A DNA stretch of 34,355 bases from Gyrodactylus bullatarudis. Taxonomy: Eukaryota > Platyhelminthes > Monogenea > Gyrodactylidea > Gyrodactylidae. Every line of letters begins with the position of its first letter. The stretch's first letter is position 1. Both the position numbers and the translations under genes were made by a program. This document shows positions 18,314 through 27,553 of this stretch, one piece after another. The stretch is taken from contig SSNU01000132.1 of NCBI GenBank assembly GCA_012064415.1, positions 487,321 to 521,675 of the forward strand, given 5' to 3'. The notes under the pieces are model-generated. The model worked only from the letters and a program-made list of their open reading frames with translations. It was not told the origin of the DNA and ran no database searches.

Positions 18314-18613
18314 TCACAGGTATATATGCGATTAAAATAGTTAGGTGTCAATTCTTTCAGTCTTTGATGATTTCCTGTTAGAGGTCGAGGCAAGAGAGGA
18401 AATCAACTAGGGTTTGTAAGAAATTCGAAAATCCTGTGGTTAATGAAGATATATTATTTTTCTGATATACAAGAATCCTATCTTCCCTAAAATCATCAAA
18501 ATTCACCTAATTTCCTAGGAATTTTATTAAAAATTTGAAAAAGACTCAATTTTTACTATAACTTAGTTTTATTCGAAAATTTGCAAAAAGTATTCATAAA
18601 TTTTAATTTTGTC
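18293..18613 (-). repeat. 5' LTR of element 2
   Basis: 321 bp, partner of 15900-16221. On the minus strand it holds CGCATATATACC, a possible TATA region, then TGTGAGTAAGG, a good splice-donor match, near its end. A frame without stops runs through its last 89 nt before that donor (18402-18314). Confidence 0.85.
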
Positions 18614-18818
18614 TTGCTTTGTAGTAAAATTTTGGCCCGTATTCAAATTTTCATTTTCAATCAAGATTTTGTATATCGGAACAAACTCAAAAAAAAGCGT
18701 GTGGTTTTATAGGAAATAAAGCATAGTTTTCTATTAACTTCAAAATGAGATTATGGCTGGGAAAAGTTGAAAAAATTAGCCTACTCTCTTAATATTATTA
18801 TTTATCAAATAACCAATT
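18614..18818. other. non-coding interval
   Basis: AT-rich sequence between element 2 and a candidate exon; nothing recognisable. Confidence 0.4.
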
Positions 18819-19031
18819 TCACATTTTATGTTTCTCAGATTCATTATCAAAAAGAGAACAAGACTCAAACACTCCCTCAACTAAAATTAATTCTTTGTAA
18901 TTCTCTCTGCTGAAGATTTGATCATGATCCGTCAAGGTGTTTCTTTTTTCAATGCTCTGTACAAATTCCTTACCATCAGATTTCAAGATTATACAAACAG
19001 CAGGAAAAAATTGTAAATCCTCTGATGAAAT
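18819..19031 (-). CDS. candidate terminal exon of a host gene
   Basis: After an acceptor-like ATAAATAG, 70 codons are open on the minus strand from 19031 to the TGA at 18819-18821: ISSEDLQFFPAVCIILKSDG, then IEKRNTLTDHDQIFS, then YKELILVEGVFESCSLFD, ending ESEKHKM. Length, balanced composition and AT-rich third positions favour coding. An in-frame TAG lies just upstream, so a splice acceptor there is needed. It could be the 3' end of the minus-strand gene whose exon lies at 22194-22715, with the hAT relic in between, but the exon chain is not demonstrated. Family unknown. Confidence 0.45.
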   Translation of the reverse strand: MSSEDLQFFPAVCIILKSDGKEFVQSIEKRNTLTDHDQIFSRENYKELILVEGVFESCSLFDNESEKHKM

Positions 19032-19233
19032 CTATTTATCAGATACATGATGAACCAAAGTTTGAATTCAAGTTCACAATCTTCTGAACCTCTGACCCAG
19101 GTTCTTTTTAAACTGTAAAATTTTTTTTGGTGTACACCTTGTAACTTCTATAATACAGTCAAATTCACACATGAAGACTCGAGATGAATTAAATGTTTAT
19201 GTATTTTTGTTTTTAAGTATTTTAGATACTTAA

Positions 19234-19470
19234 TTATTTGTTATTACTAATAATTTTTGTTGTCACCAAAACACCTAACAACAAATTAAATATTTCTTGG
19301 AGGTTTAGTTTTATACCTTTCTGTCCCATATGAATGTTCAGTATCCAAGGTCCAATCAGAATTGAGCAGATTTTTTCTATTCCCATAAAAGAAATGCTAC
19401 CTATAGGCAATTGAATATTCCATGCTATCCCCAAATATTTTTGAGAAACTGTAAAAGGTGTAGGATTCAT
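19234..19470 (-). CDS. doubtful minus-strand open frame, possible exon
   Basis: 78 codons with protein-like content (PFTVSQKYLGIAWNIQLPIG, then MGIEKICSILIGPWILNIHM), mostly hydrophobic. A TTTTACAG acceptor-like site lies inside it near 19449. Position between the exons at 22194 and 18819 on the same strand fits one gene, but splice sites could not be fitted in phase. Could be chance. Confidence 0.25.
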   Translation of the reverse strand: MNPTPFTVSQKYLGIAWNIQLPIGSISFMGIEKICSILIGPWILNIHMGQKGIKLNLQEIFNLLLGVLVTTKIISNNK

Positions 19471-19758
19471 TGCAAATATAAATCGGTTACAAAACTATGA
19501 AGTAGGAAATTATTGATAAAAAATATGAACAAAAATTTCATAAGAAGCTAAAAAATGATAGAGAGAATACCCAATCCTCCCCACCAGAGGATAGAAATTC
19601 TAAATGTGTGAATAGCATTCAAGTAGTCGATCCCATTTCACCAAAAAGTCTAAACAATACAGATGTTATCAGATGAACTTTTCTAAGAGTGCGAACTGTT
19701 CGTCTCCCTATACACCAGTTTTGAAATATTAGGAATAGAAAAAATCTGCTTGCCTTAT

Positions 19759-19828
19759 TCATTCAAAAACCCGCCTTTTTCTGGTTGCCCTTGTAATTAC
19801 AGTGATAATTATTCATCTCACCAATCGC
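19759..19828 (+). repeat. 70-bp perfect repeat, copy 2
   Basis: Identical to 12176-12245. It runs directly into the hAT transposase fragment, whose frame continues from its last codons (HLTNR then KFEDEF). Confidence 0.7.
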
Positions 19829-20371
19829 AAATTTGAAGATGAATTTATTTTAAATGCTGCTAGTTTCTTAGACCCAATCTTCAAGCGTCGTTACATTGAC
19901 GAGAAAAAGTTCAGGGGATTTACTAAAAGTTTGAAAAATCTTTTAAGTCAAGAAGTATTCAGTGATTCTAGTCCTGAGACCTAAAAAGCAAATTAATAGT
20001 AACACAACTGTTTTCGATTTACTTGAGATGGACGAAGAAGAAGTTGAATCAAAAAGTAAAAGAATGAAAACCTGTAATAGCCTTACCTCGGAAATGAACA
20101 ATTATGAAAAGTATACTTCATTCTCAGGGAGTGAAGAAGTTCTTGATTTTTGGAAGGCCAGGCAATGTGATTTTCCGCAACTTGCCAATATCGCCAGAAA
20201 CATATTCAGTATTAATCCTACAAGTGTAGCTTCCGAAAGGGTTTTCAGCATAGCTCGAAGAACAATTCCTTGGTATTCCTTGATCCAGAAACGGTTGAAA
20301 GGATAATATTCTGCAAACTGAACATGAAAGTCATAAAAGAGCTCCCTGATAATAATGAACTTTTTTATGTT
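19829..20371 (+). pseudogene. C-terminal hAT transposase relic
   Basis: Frame one gives FILNAASFLDPIFKRRYI, typical of the helical region of hAT transposases. After a shift near 19975, the dimerisation domain follows: DFWKARQCDFPQLANIARNI, then INPTSVASERVFSIA, the classic hAT C-terminal signature ((P.L..(V/I)A...L.(I/V)..(T/S)S..SER.FS). A second shift near 20280 leads to DPETVERIIFCKLNMK, the usual end of the protein. Frameshifts and a missing N-terminal half mean it is dead. The CGATAT-rich block at 20760-20935 may be its 3' end. Confidence 0.85.
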
Positions 20372-20738
20372 TAATAAAGATTTTATTGTATTTTGAAATT
20401 TATACAAGTCATTCTTTTCACTTAGCCATTTATAAAAGCAAGAAGATAGTTGAGTATCTTTCATGACAATTTTAGATGTGTACTATACATTATGCTAACT
20501 CCTTCCAATTTCACGAGGATCATGAATATGCTAATTATTTTTGTCGTAGCGGCTTATTAACAGATTAGGCCCTTTTTAAAAAATTTAGGGGCTAATCTGC
20601 GAAGACGCAATTTTAGAGAAAATGAATATTATATTATTTTTCAGCGTAAAAAACCATCTCTAAAAAATATGGTTTGCTCAGTCAAATCAACAATTTTTTC
20701 ATCGATTTTTACTGTATGATTAGAATATAAATGTTTTA

Positions 20739-20935
20739 GGGGGGGGGGTTAAAAACCTCTACCCCTAATACCGAGTATATATTGAAAAATCTCGATATGA
20801 TAATCGGTATTATTGAATAGGTTCAATACACGGTCGATATAAATATCGTTTTATATCGCATCCCAATATTTTTCGATATATTGTAATATTGAAAAATATC
20901 GAATATCGAAATTCGATATGGACAGGTCTAAATGA
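20739..20935 (+). repeat. CGATAT-rich subterminal region, probable hAT end
   Basis: Starts with a run of ten G, then repeated CGATAT/AATATCGA words (TTTTCGATATATTG, AATATCGAATATCG) and ends ATATGGACAGGTCTA. Arrays of such words next to a short terminal motif are typical of hAT termini, where they bind transposase. The opposite end was not found. Confidence 0.45.
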
Positions 20936-21254
20936 GGAAGACCAATCTTTGGTCAGACTGAAAATCTTTTGAGTAGAGCTGCATAAGGGGTTTTCATTAT
21001 AAGCTATTCAAGGTTCTTTTCTGCTATTGTATTGTAGGAATAGTTTTTTAAAAGATGCATATTTTGCGACGAGTTTTTATCTCTGCCCATTTCAAGGAAA
21101 AATTAAAATTGCTGAAAAATTAATGCAAGATATGGAACTTAAAAGAAATATAGCACTCTTATTCATCAGTAAATGAGAATTTACTATCTATTCCTATTGT
21201 CAGGAAATTTTTTTTCTGAAATCCATAATGAAAGGAGTCCAGGAGTTGTTGAAA

Positions 21255-21400
21255 TAAAAAAAGAATTCTGAAAAAATTGAATCCGGCCAAAATAAGAGCA
21301 TTTTATGAATTTCGAAAATGCCCCGATTTCGCTCTTAATCAACCTTTGAGCTAAAAATATTCATGATTTCAAAAATTCAAAACAATTCGATAATTTTTTT
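21255..21400 (+). repeat. partial foldback arm
   Basis: AAAGAATTCTGAAAAAATTG and ATCCGGCCAAAAT...AGAGCATTTTATG match the left arm of 12827-13208 almost exactly for about 85 bp. Then CTTTGAGCTAAAAAT resembles the inverted right arm. Single truncated copy. Confidence 0.65.
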
Positions 21401-21644
21401 TTGTTCAGAACTAGTCTACATTTGTTCACGTTTAGTTTTAGTATTTAGAATTTAGTCAAAAAAAATCTTTTATAGTTCAAATCTAGTATGGTTTTCAAAA
21501 ATAGTATATTTTTAAATATAAAAATCTTATAGTTTTTCTTCATCATTTTTTTTCATCATGAATCCTGCCTATACATTTTCGGGGCATGACTAATAATCAT
21601 TGACTATGAATTTGATTGCAAATATCAACTTTGGTACATTTTAC

Positions 21645-21809
21645 ATGTTTTCGAAAAAAAATTCGATTTGAGTTTATTTTGCACTTTCATTACGAAATTT
21701 TGTGCAGGTATTAATTTAAATGCAGCGATTTCAATGGTATCAACCGCAAATTTCTCTGAAGTTAGGAAAGCTATTTCAAGTATTTTAAGAGCTGAAAGTT
21801 TATTTTGAA
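21645..21809 (-). CDS. candidate exon, unrecognised
   Basis: Minus-strand frame after acceptor CTCATCTTAG (phase 1) reading VQNKLSALKILEIAFLTSEK, then FAVDTIEIAAFKLIPAQNF and KLKSNFFSKT, with a donor-like GTAAAA in the same phase. Amphipathic helix pattern suggests a real protein segment. It lies between the exons at 22194-22715 and 18819-19031 on the same strand. No homologue recognised. Confidence 0.3.
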
Positions 21810-21895
21810 CTAAGATGAGTAATTTTTTAAATAAATTCAAATATTTTATTTTTATTGAATTTAAATACAATTCAGAGTATTAAATGCTTCCTTGA

Positions 21896-22150
21896 TCTTG
21901 AAAATCAATTTTCGATCCCTCTCCTACTTTCAAATCAACAAAAACTTTCAAGCTCAAAGTTCGAAAAAATGGGATTTTGGCACCAAATCGAAATTCGAAA
22001 AATGACCATAATTTTTTTTCAGAATTTTTTTCTTCAAATGGTAAAAGTGGTCAACATGAGTAGGATTCCAAAAAATATTTTACAAACTCGAATAATTGAT
22101 CGAGATTTCTGTAAAAATCATAGATTCCCAACTTCAACCAACTTTAGATT
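21896..22150 (-). repeat. single arm of the 30171-30948 foldback family
   Basis: Plus-strand blocks AGCTCAAAGTTCGAAAAA, TTTTTTTCTTCAA.TGGTAAAA, AACATGAGTAGGATTCCAAA and GAGATTTCTGTAAAAATCAT all recur in the right arm at 30660-30860. No partner arm nearby. It lies directly downstream of the exon ending at 22194 (minus strand), so probably in its intron. Confidence 0.7.
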
Positions 22151-22193
22151 ATTTCGCTCAAAAAATAACTATAGTATAGTAAACCCTACTCAC

Positions 22194-22715
22194 AAGTATA
22201 TTTATATAATTGGCAAGATTTCCAACAAACACGATTAGGCTTATTTTTAGAGTTGTCTCATAACTTGTTCTTAGAAATTTGTCGTTCCCCGTTTTACAAA
22301 CAAGGACACGGATTTCGGAAACATCTTCTCGATTTTTCAATAAGAGTTTCATCATTTTTTGTAAATCATCTGATGTTTTAAGATCAATTCTCAATTGATC
22401 TTCATGAAATATTGGATAAAATTTCAAATCAAAATCGAATTTTAGTTTTGAAGCTTTAATTTTCTTAATATTTAATTCTAAAAAATCTTCAAGAAATTTT
22501 TCAAGTATCTCTAGAAGATCACGAAAACCAGGATTTTTTTCTTGAGCTGTCAAACTTTCTCGAGTATCTTTGTAGGATTTTACAGTTTTCAAATTAGCCA
22601 TAACCTGTTCCCATATCGTTTCAGCTTCATTGCATCTTGCATTTATAGCTAAACAGGTAAACCAAGCAATTGCAGTCAAAGATTCACCCATAAGATTTAC
22701 AAAGTATTCCTCCAT
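22194..22715 (-). CDS. exon of an unrecognised host gene
   Basis: 174 codons from ATG 22715 to a GTGAGT donor at 22193-22188, phase 0. An acceptor TATATTTCAG ends at 22720, so the exon could instead start there with the ATG internal. Sequence: MEEYFVNLMGESLTAIAWFT, then ARCNEAETIWEQVMANLK, a long predicted helix (FRDLLEILEKFLEDFLELNI), a lysine-rich turn, FDLKFYPIFHEDQLRIDL, DLQKMMKLLLKN and EIRVLVC. The end NLANYINIL is followed by the donor; without splicing it stops 12 codons later. Helical, soluble, no signal peptide. I recognise no family. This is the longest convincing host exon in the window. Confidence 0.6.
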
Positions 22716-22865
22716 AATACTGAAATATAAATATTTTGTTTTGAAAATGTAGTAAGCTTGATTTATAAATAAGTTAAAAATGATTAATTGTTTAAAGTTT
22801 ATGCGTATTTCGGTGGAATTATAAAAATGTGAATAAATTTGCAAGAGTACTTTAATGACTGCCAA

Positions 22866-23450
22866 AAGTCGGATAGGTTAAAATTTTCGAGTTAAGTTAC
22901 GGTCTTTGATAAATATTTATAAAATTAGATTTAATCGGAATAAACCAAGTTTTTTATGTCTTTAATCATAATTATTCATGTGAACCATCGATAATTTTCA
23001 AAATATTTTCTCAGTATACTAAACTCTCTAAAAATGTATGACTGGAAAACCCGACACACAAATTAAAATAAATGGTTTACTCATGAGTATTATAATTAAA
23101 ATATAATAAATTTATTTGAGATTTGAGAGATTTTCGGGCCAAAGATGGATTAATTTCTGGTTAAATTTGATGAAATTTTGAATTTGCACTAAACCTTTAT
23201 AGCACTTTCTTCTCAACCTTTTTCCAGAACCTTAGCTTAGTAATAATAAGAATAATTTTTTCTTCTCATAGAAGCATAAAAATAACACCATCAGATGCAG
23301 AATGAAAATCTGTTACACCTCCGTAAATCTCAGCCAGAAATATAATTCTGGCTAAAAACTAGACGAGTTCATATAAGTTCTAATAATAATTGTTATCTGA
23401 GAAATTCTAAATATGACCCGAATTATCTTTTTATAATTTAATTTTTACAA
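22866..23450. other. non-coding interval
   Basis: AT-rich; no exon or repeat recognised on either strand. Confidence 0.4.
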
Positions 23451-23452
23451 AA

Positions 23453-24780
23453 TATGAATTATCTGATAGAAGGTTTATAGAAGGTGCTGCAAAAGAGGAA
23501 AGAATCCTCAGATCCATAATAAATGGAATTAAGCAAAAAGATGCTAAAATAGTCTTCAAAGAAGAACAAGACGAAGCATTTAAAAGATTTAAGGAAAAAA
23601 TTGCAAAGCAAGTAACCTTAAAATATCCAGACCCAAGATATCCACTAGAGATATGCGCTGATGCTTCTTTAGAAGGTATCGGGGTTGTGATACAGCAAGA
23701 AACGCCAGAAGGCAAAAGACCTATTACGTTTTTCTCAAGAGGGTTATCTGAACAACAAAGAAAACAACCCATCTAGAATTATTGGCAATGGCCGAAGCAT
23801 GCAAAAAATTTGCATATTTAATCAAACATAGAGAAGTAAAACTCCTCTCAGACAGTAAAACTCTGACTCAAATGATCCAAAAGATCGATGAATCAGGCAA
23901 AAGATTTGATTGAGTTGAAAGACGACTCGAATATATTAGTCAATTTTTCCCGGAGATACATCATATCAAGGATGAAACCAATGTTGTTGCAGATGCTTTA
24001 TTAAGAATGCCAGTAATGGTAGCAATGATCAATGATGTCTGCATAGACATTGGCAAATTGGCTAGAGAACAACTAGGACACAAGGCTGAAATAGATAAGT
24101 ACAAAAGTAATTATCAAACAGCAGTATTGAAAGTCCAACACAAAGGAAATCAAATAGAGATTTTATGTGACACTCGACTTGAAAACAAACGACCGATTGT
24201 ACAATGATACATGAAATATTCCAAAAGTGCCATGGTATCATCCACATGGAAATAAGTGCTACTTGGGCTTTCATTACCAAACGATATATTTGGGAAAAAA
24301 TGAATACCCAAATAAAAGAGCTAGTACTAGCATATGAGGGATGTCAAAAAGGCTGAAATAGGTGAATTTCCAAAGGAAAACGCCTCATTTGAACACATCT
24401 ATATGGATGTAGTCACTCTACAACCATCTGAAGGATATGCAAAAATCCTAACGATGATTGATAGAAAAACAAGGTTCTTACAGATAGAACCAATAACAGC
24501 AGAAACTGCTGAAGAAATCTGGAGAGTTTTCAGAGCCACGTGGTGTAAATCCAAAGGATATCCCACGATAGTGACAACAGATCAAGGCAAAGCCTTTATG
24601 TCACAATACATGAAAAATAAATTCAATGAATTTAATATAGAACACAGGCTAACATCAGCCTATAATCCCAAAAGTAATGGGATAATTTAACGCAGACATA
24701 AACTCATCAGAGATGTGTTGTGTGCTGCAGGTAAAAACTTAGAAATGGATGTCGTTAATAAACTATAAAACGTCCAAGGA
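23453..24780 (+). pseudogene. Gypsy RNase H and integrase relic
   Basis: RNase H-like part 23453-24000: ALKY-type LKYPDPRYPLEICADASLEG with D of ADAS, PITFFSRGLSEQQRK, then after a shift LELLAMAEACKKFAYLI, LLSDSKTL and KDETNVVADALLRM. Linker and decayed zinc-binding region 24000-24350. Integrase core 24370-24690: HIYMDVVTL (first Asp), IVTTDQGKAFMS (second Asp), HRLTSAYNPKSNGII, then TAA exactly 36 codons after the second Asp, where the catalytic Glu belongs, followed by RRHKLI. Several further stops and shifts. No RT or LTR is attached. Element 2 lacks just this half, but common origin cannot be judged without overlap. Confidence 0.85.
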
Positions 24781-24841
24781 AAGTTCAGTCAGGCAGAGAT
24801 CTTCTCTTAGTGTTCAAAGACTAGAATAAGTATTTATTACT

Positions 24842-25340
24842 ATGATTAAGTCTTCTCTTACTAGTCCAGATAAACTGAGTTATCTGGAGGATACGATTCC
24901 GCAAGGATCGGTTCTGATAGCTACTGCAGACAAAGTCTCAGTCGCAAGCACCTCAGCAGTCAAACACTCTGAGGATAATATTATCGATGGAAAGACCTTC
25001 GATACTACACACATAAAAAGTACCTGCTATCGAAACAGAAAACTTGGTGAGATTCATTTGTCCACCACTTGCTAGACACCGACTTAGTATTGTACTGGGC
25101 AGCACAAAGCTTGATGGCATTAGGAAAATCAAGAAAAGGTAAATAAGTTGTATTGAAAGGAACTTATCACTTGCTTTCAAAAAGGCAAAATTCAAGTCAG
25201 CCAGGTAAATTCCTAAAGAGTCAATGGAGGAATTCCTTAATAGACTCAGGAGGCTCACTAGCTTAACTGGGTGCAGTGAAGATGAAACGGTTGAGCGAAC
25301 AGGATCTCAAGTTGAGGTCCAAACTTTATAAAGCTTTGAC
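24842..25340 (+). pseudogene. gag-like relic
   Basis: After an N-terminal frame of unclear content (MIKSSLTSPDKLSYLED...), pieces YWAAQSLMALGKSRK and LSLAFKKAKFKS, then SMEEFLNRLRRLTSLTG with SEDETVE, look like the capsid region of a Gypsy or related Gag. Two stops separate them. It follows the integrase relic on the same strand but in the wrong order for one element, so it belongs to another insertion. Confidence 0.45.
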
Positions 25341-25407
25341 TAATTTCATGAATATTAATCAAACAAAGATTATCATGATAATGTTATATATTGATAAATA
25401 GAGAAAA

Positions 25408-25575
25408 TCATAAAATTATTGAATGAACATTTGAATTAAAAGACATTGCCTCTTCATATATTTTCACAATCTTTTCCTTATATAGATTTTTCAAACTGAG
25501 ATGCTTGACAACGTCCAAGTGTAATTCATACGTGAAGGCTCTCATGATTTCCGGAAAGTTTTGCTGGAAAATCTC
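25408..25575 (-). CDS. terminal exon of an unrecognised host gene
   Basis: Acceptor TTTCTTTTAG, then 55 codons in phase 0 to TGA at 25408-25410: EIFQQNFPEIMRAFTYELHL, then DVVKHLSLKNLYKEKIVKIY, then EEAMSFNSNVHSIIL. Strongly helical with heptad-like spacing and codon use like the other exons. It may end the minus-strand gene with exons at 32052-32418 and 30974-31291, or belong to a smaller gene. The upstream sequence is filled with foldback repeats. No family recognised. Confidence 0.5.
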   Translation of the reverse strand, partial: EIFQQNFPEIMRAFTYELHLDVVKHLSLKNLYKEKIVKIYEEAMSFNSNVHSIIL

Positions 25576-25605
25576 CTAAAAGAAATAATACTTCACAACA
25601 ACACC

Positions 25606-25810
25606 TAGGTTAATATGAAGATGGAAATTTAGGATTTGTACAAAAACATTTGATGGAGATATTTAAAAATCTAGATCATAATCAATTCACCATATGAAGA
25701 ACTGAGGATAGTTTCGAGTTAGCGCCAAATTCCCACCTTTTTGAACTCTGAGTTGAGAATTTTGGTTGATTTCAAAACGAGAGAGTTGATCGGAAGTTAA
25801 TTTTTAGGAT
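25606..25810 (+). repeat. diverged foldback arm, left partner
   Basis: Starts CTAGGTTAATATGAAGATGG, resembling the foldback terminal block at 11272. AATCTAGATCAT, CACCATATGAAGAA and CTGAGTTGAGAATT recur inverted at 27880-28020, with GAGTTAGC.CCAA in both. Arms are 2.1 kb apart and enclose the palindrome and the 117-bp direct repeats. Confidence 0.6.
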
Positions 25811-25860
25811 AACATGGGTAGTGATTTTGAAAAAAAAATTATAAGATCTTGATCAGGTTT

Positions 25861-26330
25861 AACTTTTCTAGAATAAAATTTTGTGCTGATCTCAGATCTG
25901 CTTTCAGTATTTCGCTAGCGTTGCTAATTTTGAGTATCTCAATAAACATAATTGATACTATTGGTATGAAAACATAGGAATTCGAAATTGATTTTATTTC
26001 CATTAAAAAGAGCGTTAAATTTCGCGTTAATTGATGGGTAATACGCCAATTTAGCACTCTCGCAAAGCTTTTTAAAACGCGCGTCAAGTTAGAAAAAATT
26101 GAAAAATCCTTTAAAAAATTCTAATTTTTCGAGTGTTTTTCTTCTTTTTTGACGTGTAGATTTAATGAAATTTCAAATTCGGATTCCTATGTTTTCATAC
26201 CAATAATATCAATTAAGTTCATCAAAATTAGCAATTTTTGTTTTTTGGCCAAAGCGGCCAAAATATTAGCGCCAGCGAAATTCTGAAAGCAGATCTGAAA
26301 TCAGCACAAAATTTTATTCCAGAAAAATTC
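25861..26330. repeat. palindromic MITE-like element
   Basis: Left arm contains GAATAAAATTTTGTGCTGAT and CAGATCTGCTTTCAG, then TTGGTATGAAAACATAGGAA. All occur inverted in 26170-26330. Arms are about 130-160 bp with an internal region of about 170 bp that holds CG-rich words (GCGCGTCAAG). Related words at 11112-11150. No coding potential; the minus-strand frame in the left arm is a shadow. Confidence 0.75.
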
Positions 26331-26390
26331 AAGTCTGCACGACCCCATCCCCTTTCTTATAACGATTAGTCAAGGAAATCAAATACAGTT

Positions 26391-26507
26391 AATTACACGC
26401 TGGCTCACTGGATGAATTATTTTCATACGAAATTTATACCGTTTTGTTCCTCATCAGGTTGACCAATAATATGCATGAAAACCAACAACCAATAGAATTT
26501 GGGTATT
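26391..26507 (+). repeat. 117-bp perfect direct repeat, copy 1
   Basis: AATTACACGCTGGCTCAC ... AATTTGGGTATT, identical to 27038-27154 over 117 bp and 530 bp away from it. Internal sequence 26508-27037 has no gene. The middle (ATCATTTCCACT.TTTGAAAA) resembles the core of the foldback at 30480-30590. Confidence 0.8.
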
Positions 26508-27037
26508 TTCCTTTTCATTTCTCACCAACTCTAAGCAATGCTCATACCACATTTTAGGTAACAATAATTTTATTTATTCATTAAAATTATCAATGATAAT
26601 TTATCATCAATTTTACGCCAAATTTTGGTTTCAGTAAATCTGATTTTGATCATTTCCACTGTTTGAAAAACAATAAGAAATTGTTGATTCAAGTTCCCTG
26701 AAAATGACGCGTTCATCTAAAATTTTATGGTGATAATTGGTTCTCCAGTTTTAAAAATCCAGAATTTTCCAAATCACCGATCGATTTTCGATGAATTTTT
26801 ACTACGCAATCACCCGGAATGTCTTGGCCATTTGATCAGTAACTTAAGTTTTATCTTCAATAATTAGTAATCTTATCATTAATTATGCAAGAGGACTTTC
26901 ATGGTAAATTTCGTTGTTTTATCATGTCCGTTAGAGATAGATTATTCAATTCTAATATGCTCAATTTAATTTTCCGTGGTTGAAAATGTGGTTCAGAACG
27001 AATTTTTAGTTCGAACTATTTAAATTTAAATAAAGTG

Positions 27038-27154
27038 AATTACACGCTGGCTCACTGGATGAATTATTTTCATACGAAATTTATACCGTTTTGTTCCTCA
27101 TCAGGTTGACCAATAATATGCATGAAAACCAACAACCAATAGAATTTGGGTATT
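27038..27154 (+). repeat. 117-bp perfect direct repeat, copy 2
   Basis: Identical to 26391-26507. Terminal bases are not TG...CA and no primer-binding or polypurine site was recognised, so an LTR nature is not supported. Confidence 0.8.
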
Positions 27155-27394
27155 ATTTTTAAATAAAATGATTTTCTATTAAAGTTTCAAAGTTACATTT
27201 TTTTTCATAAGTCTCTCAAATTTTCTATTATTACTTTCAAGTAGACATCAAAGATTTAGAGGTGTTCGATAGAAATAGTTGATCCGTAAGACTTATTTTA
27301 CTTATACCAAATTGAAAATGCTTGGGAGAGAAATATTTTAGCTTTTATCATGAGATAAATGGCCGAAATCAAATTCAGCAAACTTTTCATCACA

Positions 27395-27553
27395 TTAATG
27401 CAAAATCATTGTTTCTATTGCAACCAGTTTATAAATAGATTTCAGACCATATGTTTTATACATCATTCGATTTTTCCTGAAGAGACCATTCAGATTCTGA
27501 TCCAGGCTAGAAATCGAAAATTTGCAAAATCTATCTCTAATGTCCGTGGGATA
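27395..27553 (-). CDS. candidate exon, strand uncertain
   Basis: Minus strand: acceptor TTTCTCCCACAG followed in phase 0 by 52 codons (YPTDIRDRFCKFSISSLDQN, then LNGLFRKNRMMYKTYGLKSI, then YKLVAIETMILH) and a stop. The opposite strand also has a 75-codon ATG frame over 27359-27586 (MAEIKFSKLF...), so only one can be real. The acceptor and the shared strand of neighbouring exons favour the minus reading. Confidence 0.3.
   Translation of the reverse strand, partial: YPTDIRDRFCKFSISSLDQNLNGLFRKNRMMYKTYGLKSIYKLVAIETMILH

Larger units (their letters stand above)
15900..18613 (-). mobile_element. internally deleted Ty3/Gypsy retrotransposon (element 2)
   Basis: About 2.7 kb between two LTR-like direct repeats (15900-16221 and 18293-18613) that differ only by about four substitutions or indels. 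Minus-strand order: gag (18114-17148), protease C-terminal part (about 17160-16930), RT (16929 to about 16230), then straight into the 3' LTR. RNase H and integrase are missing, and the RT frame runs a few codons into the LTR before stopping. Gag, protease and RT are also frameshifted. High LTR identity with a defective body suggests that a deleted copy was mobilised in trans, or that decay followed a recent insertion. No obvious TGG primer-binding site follows the 5' LTR. Confidence 0.85.

Noticed and set aside
26391..26507. Hammerhead ribozyme in the 117-bp direct repeat (minus strand has CTGATGA and, 26 nt later, GAAA)
   Set aside because: The segment between CTGATGA and GAAA does not form a usable stem II (only ACG/CGT pairs) and no stem III with a cleavage site could be drawn.
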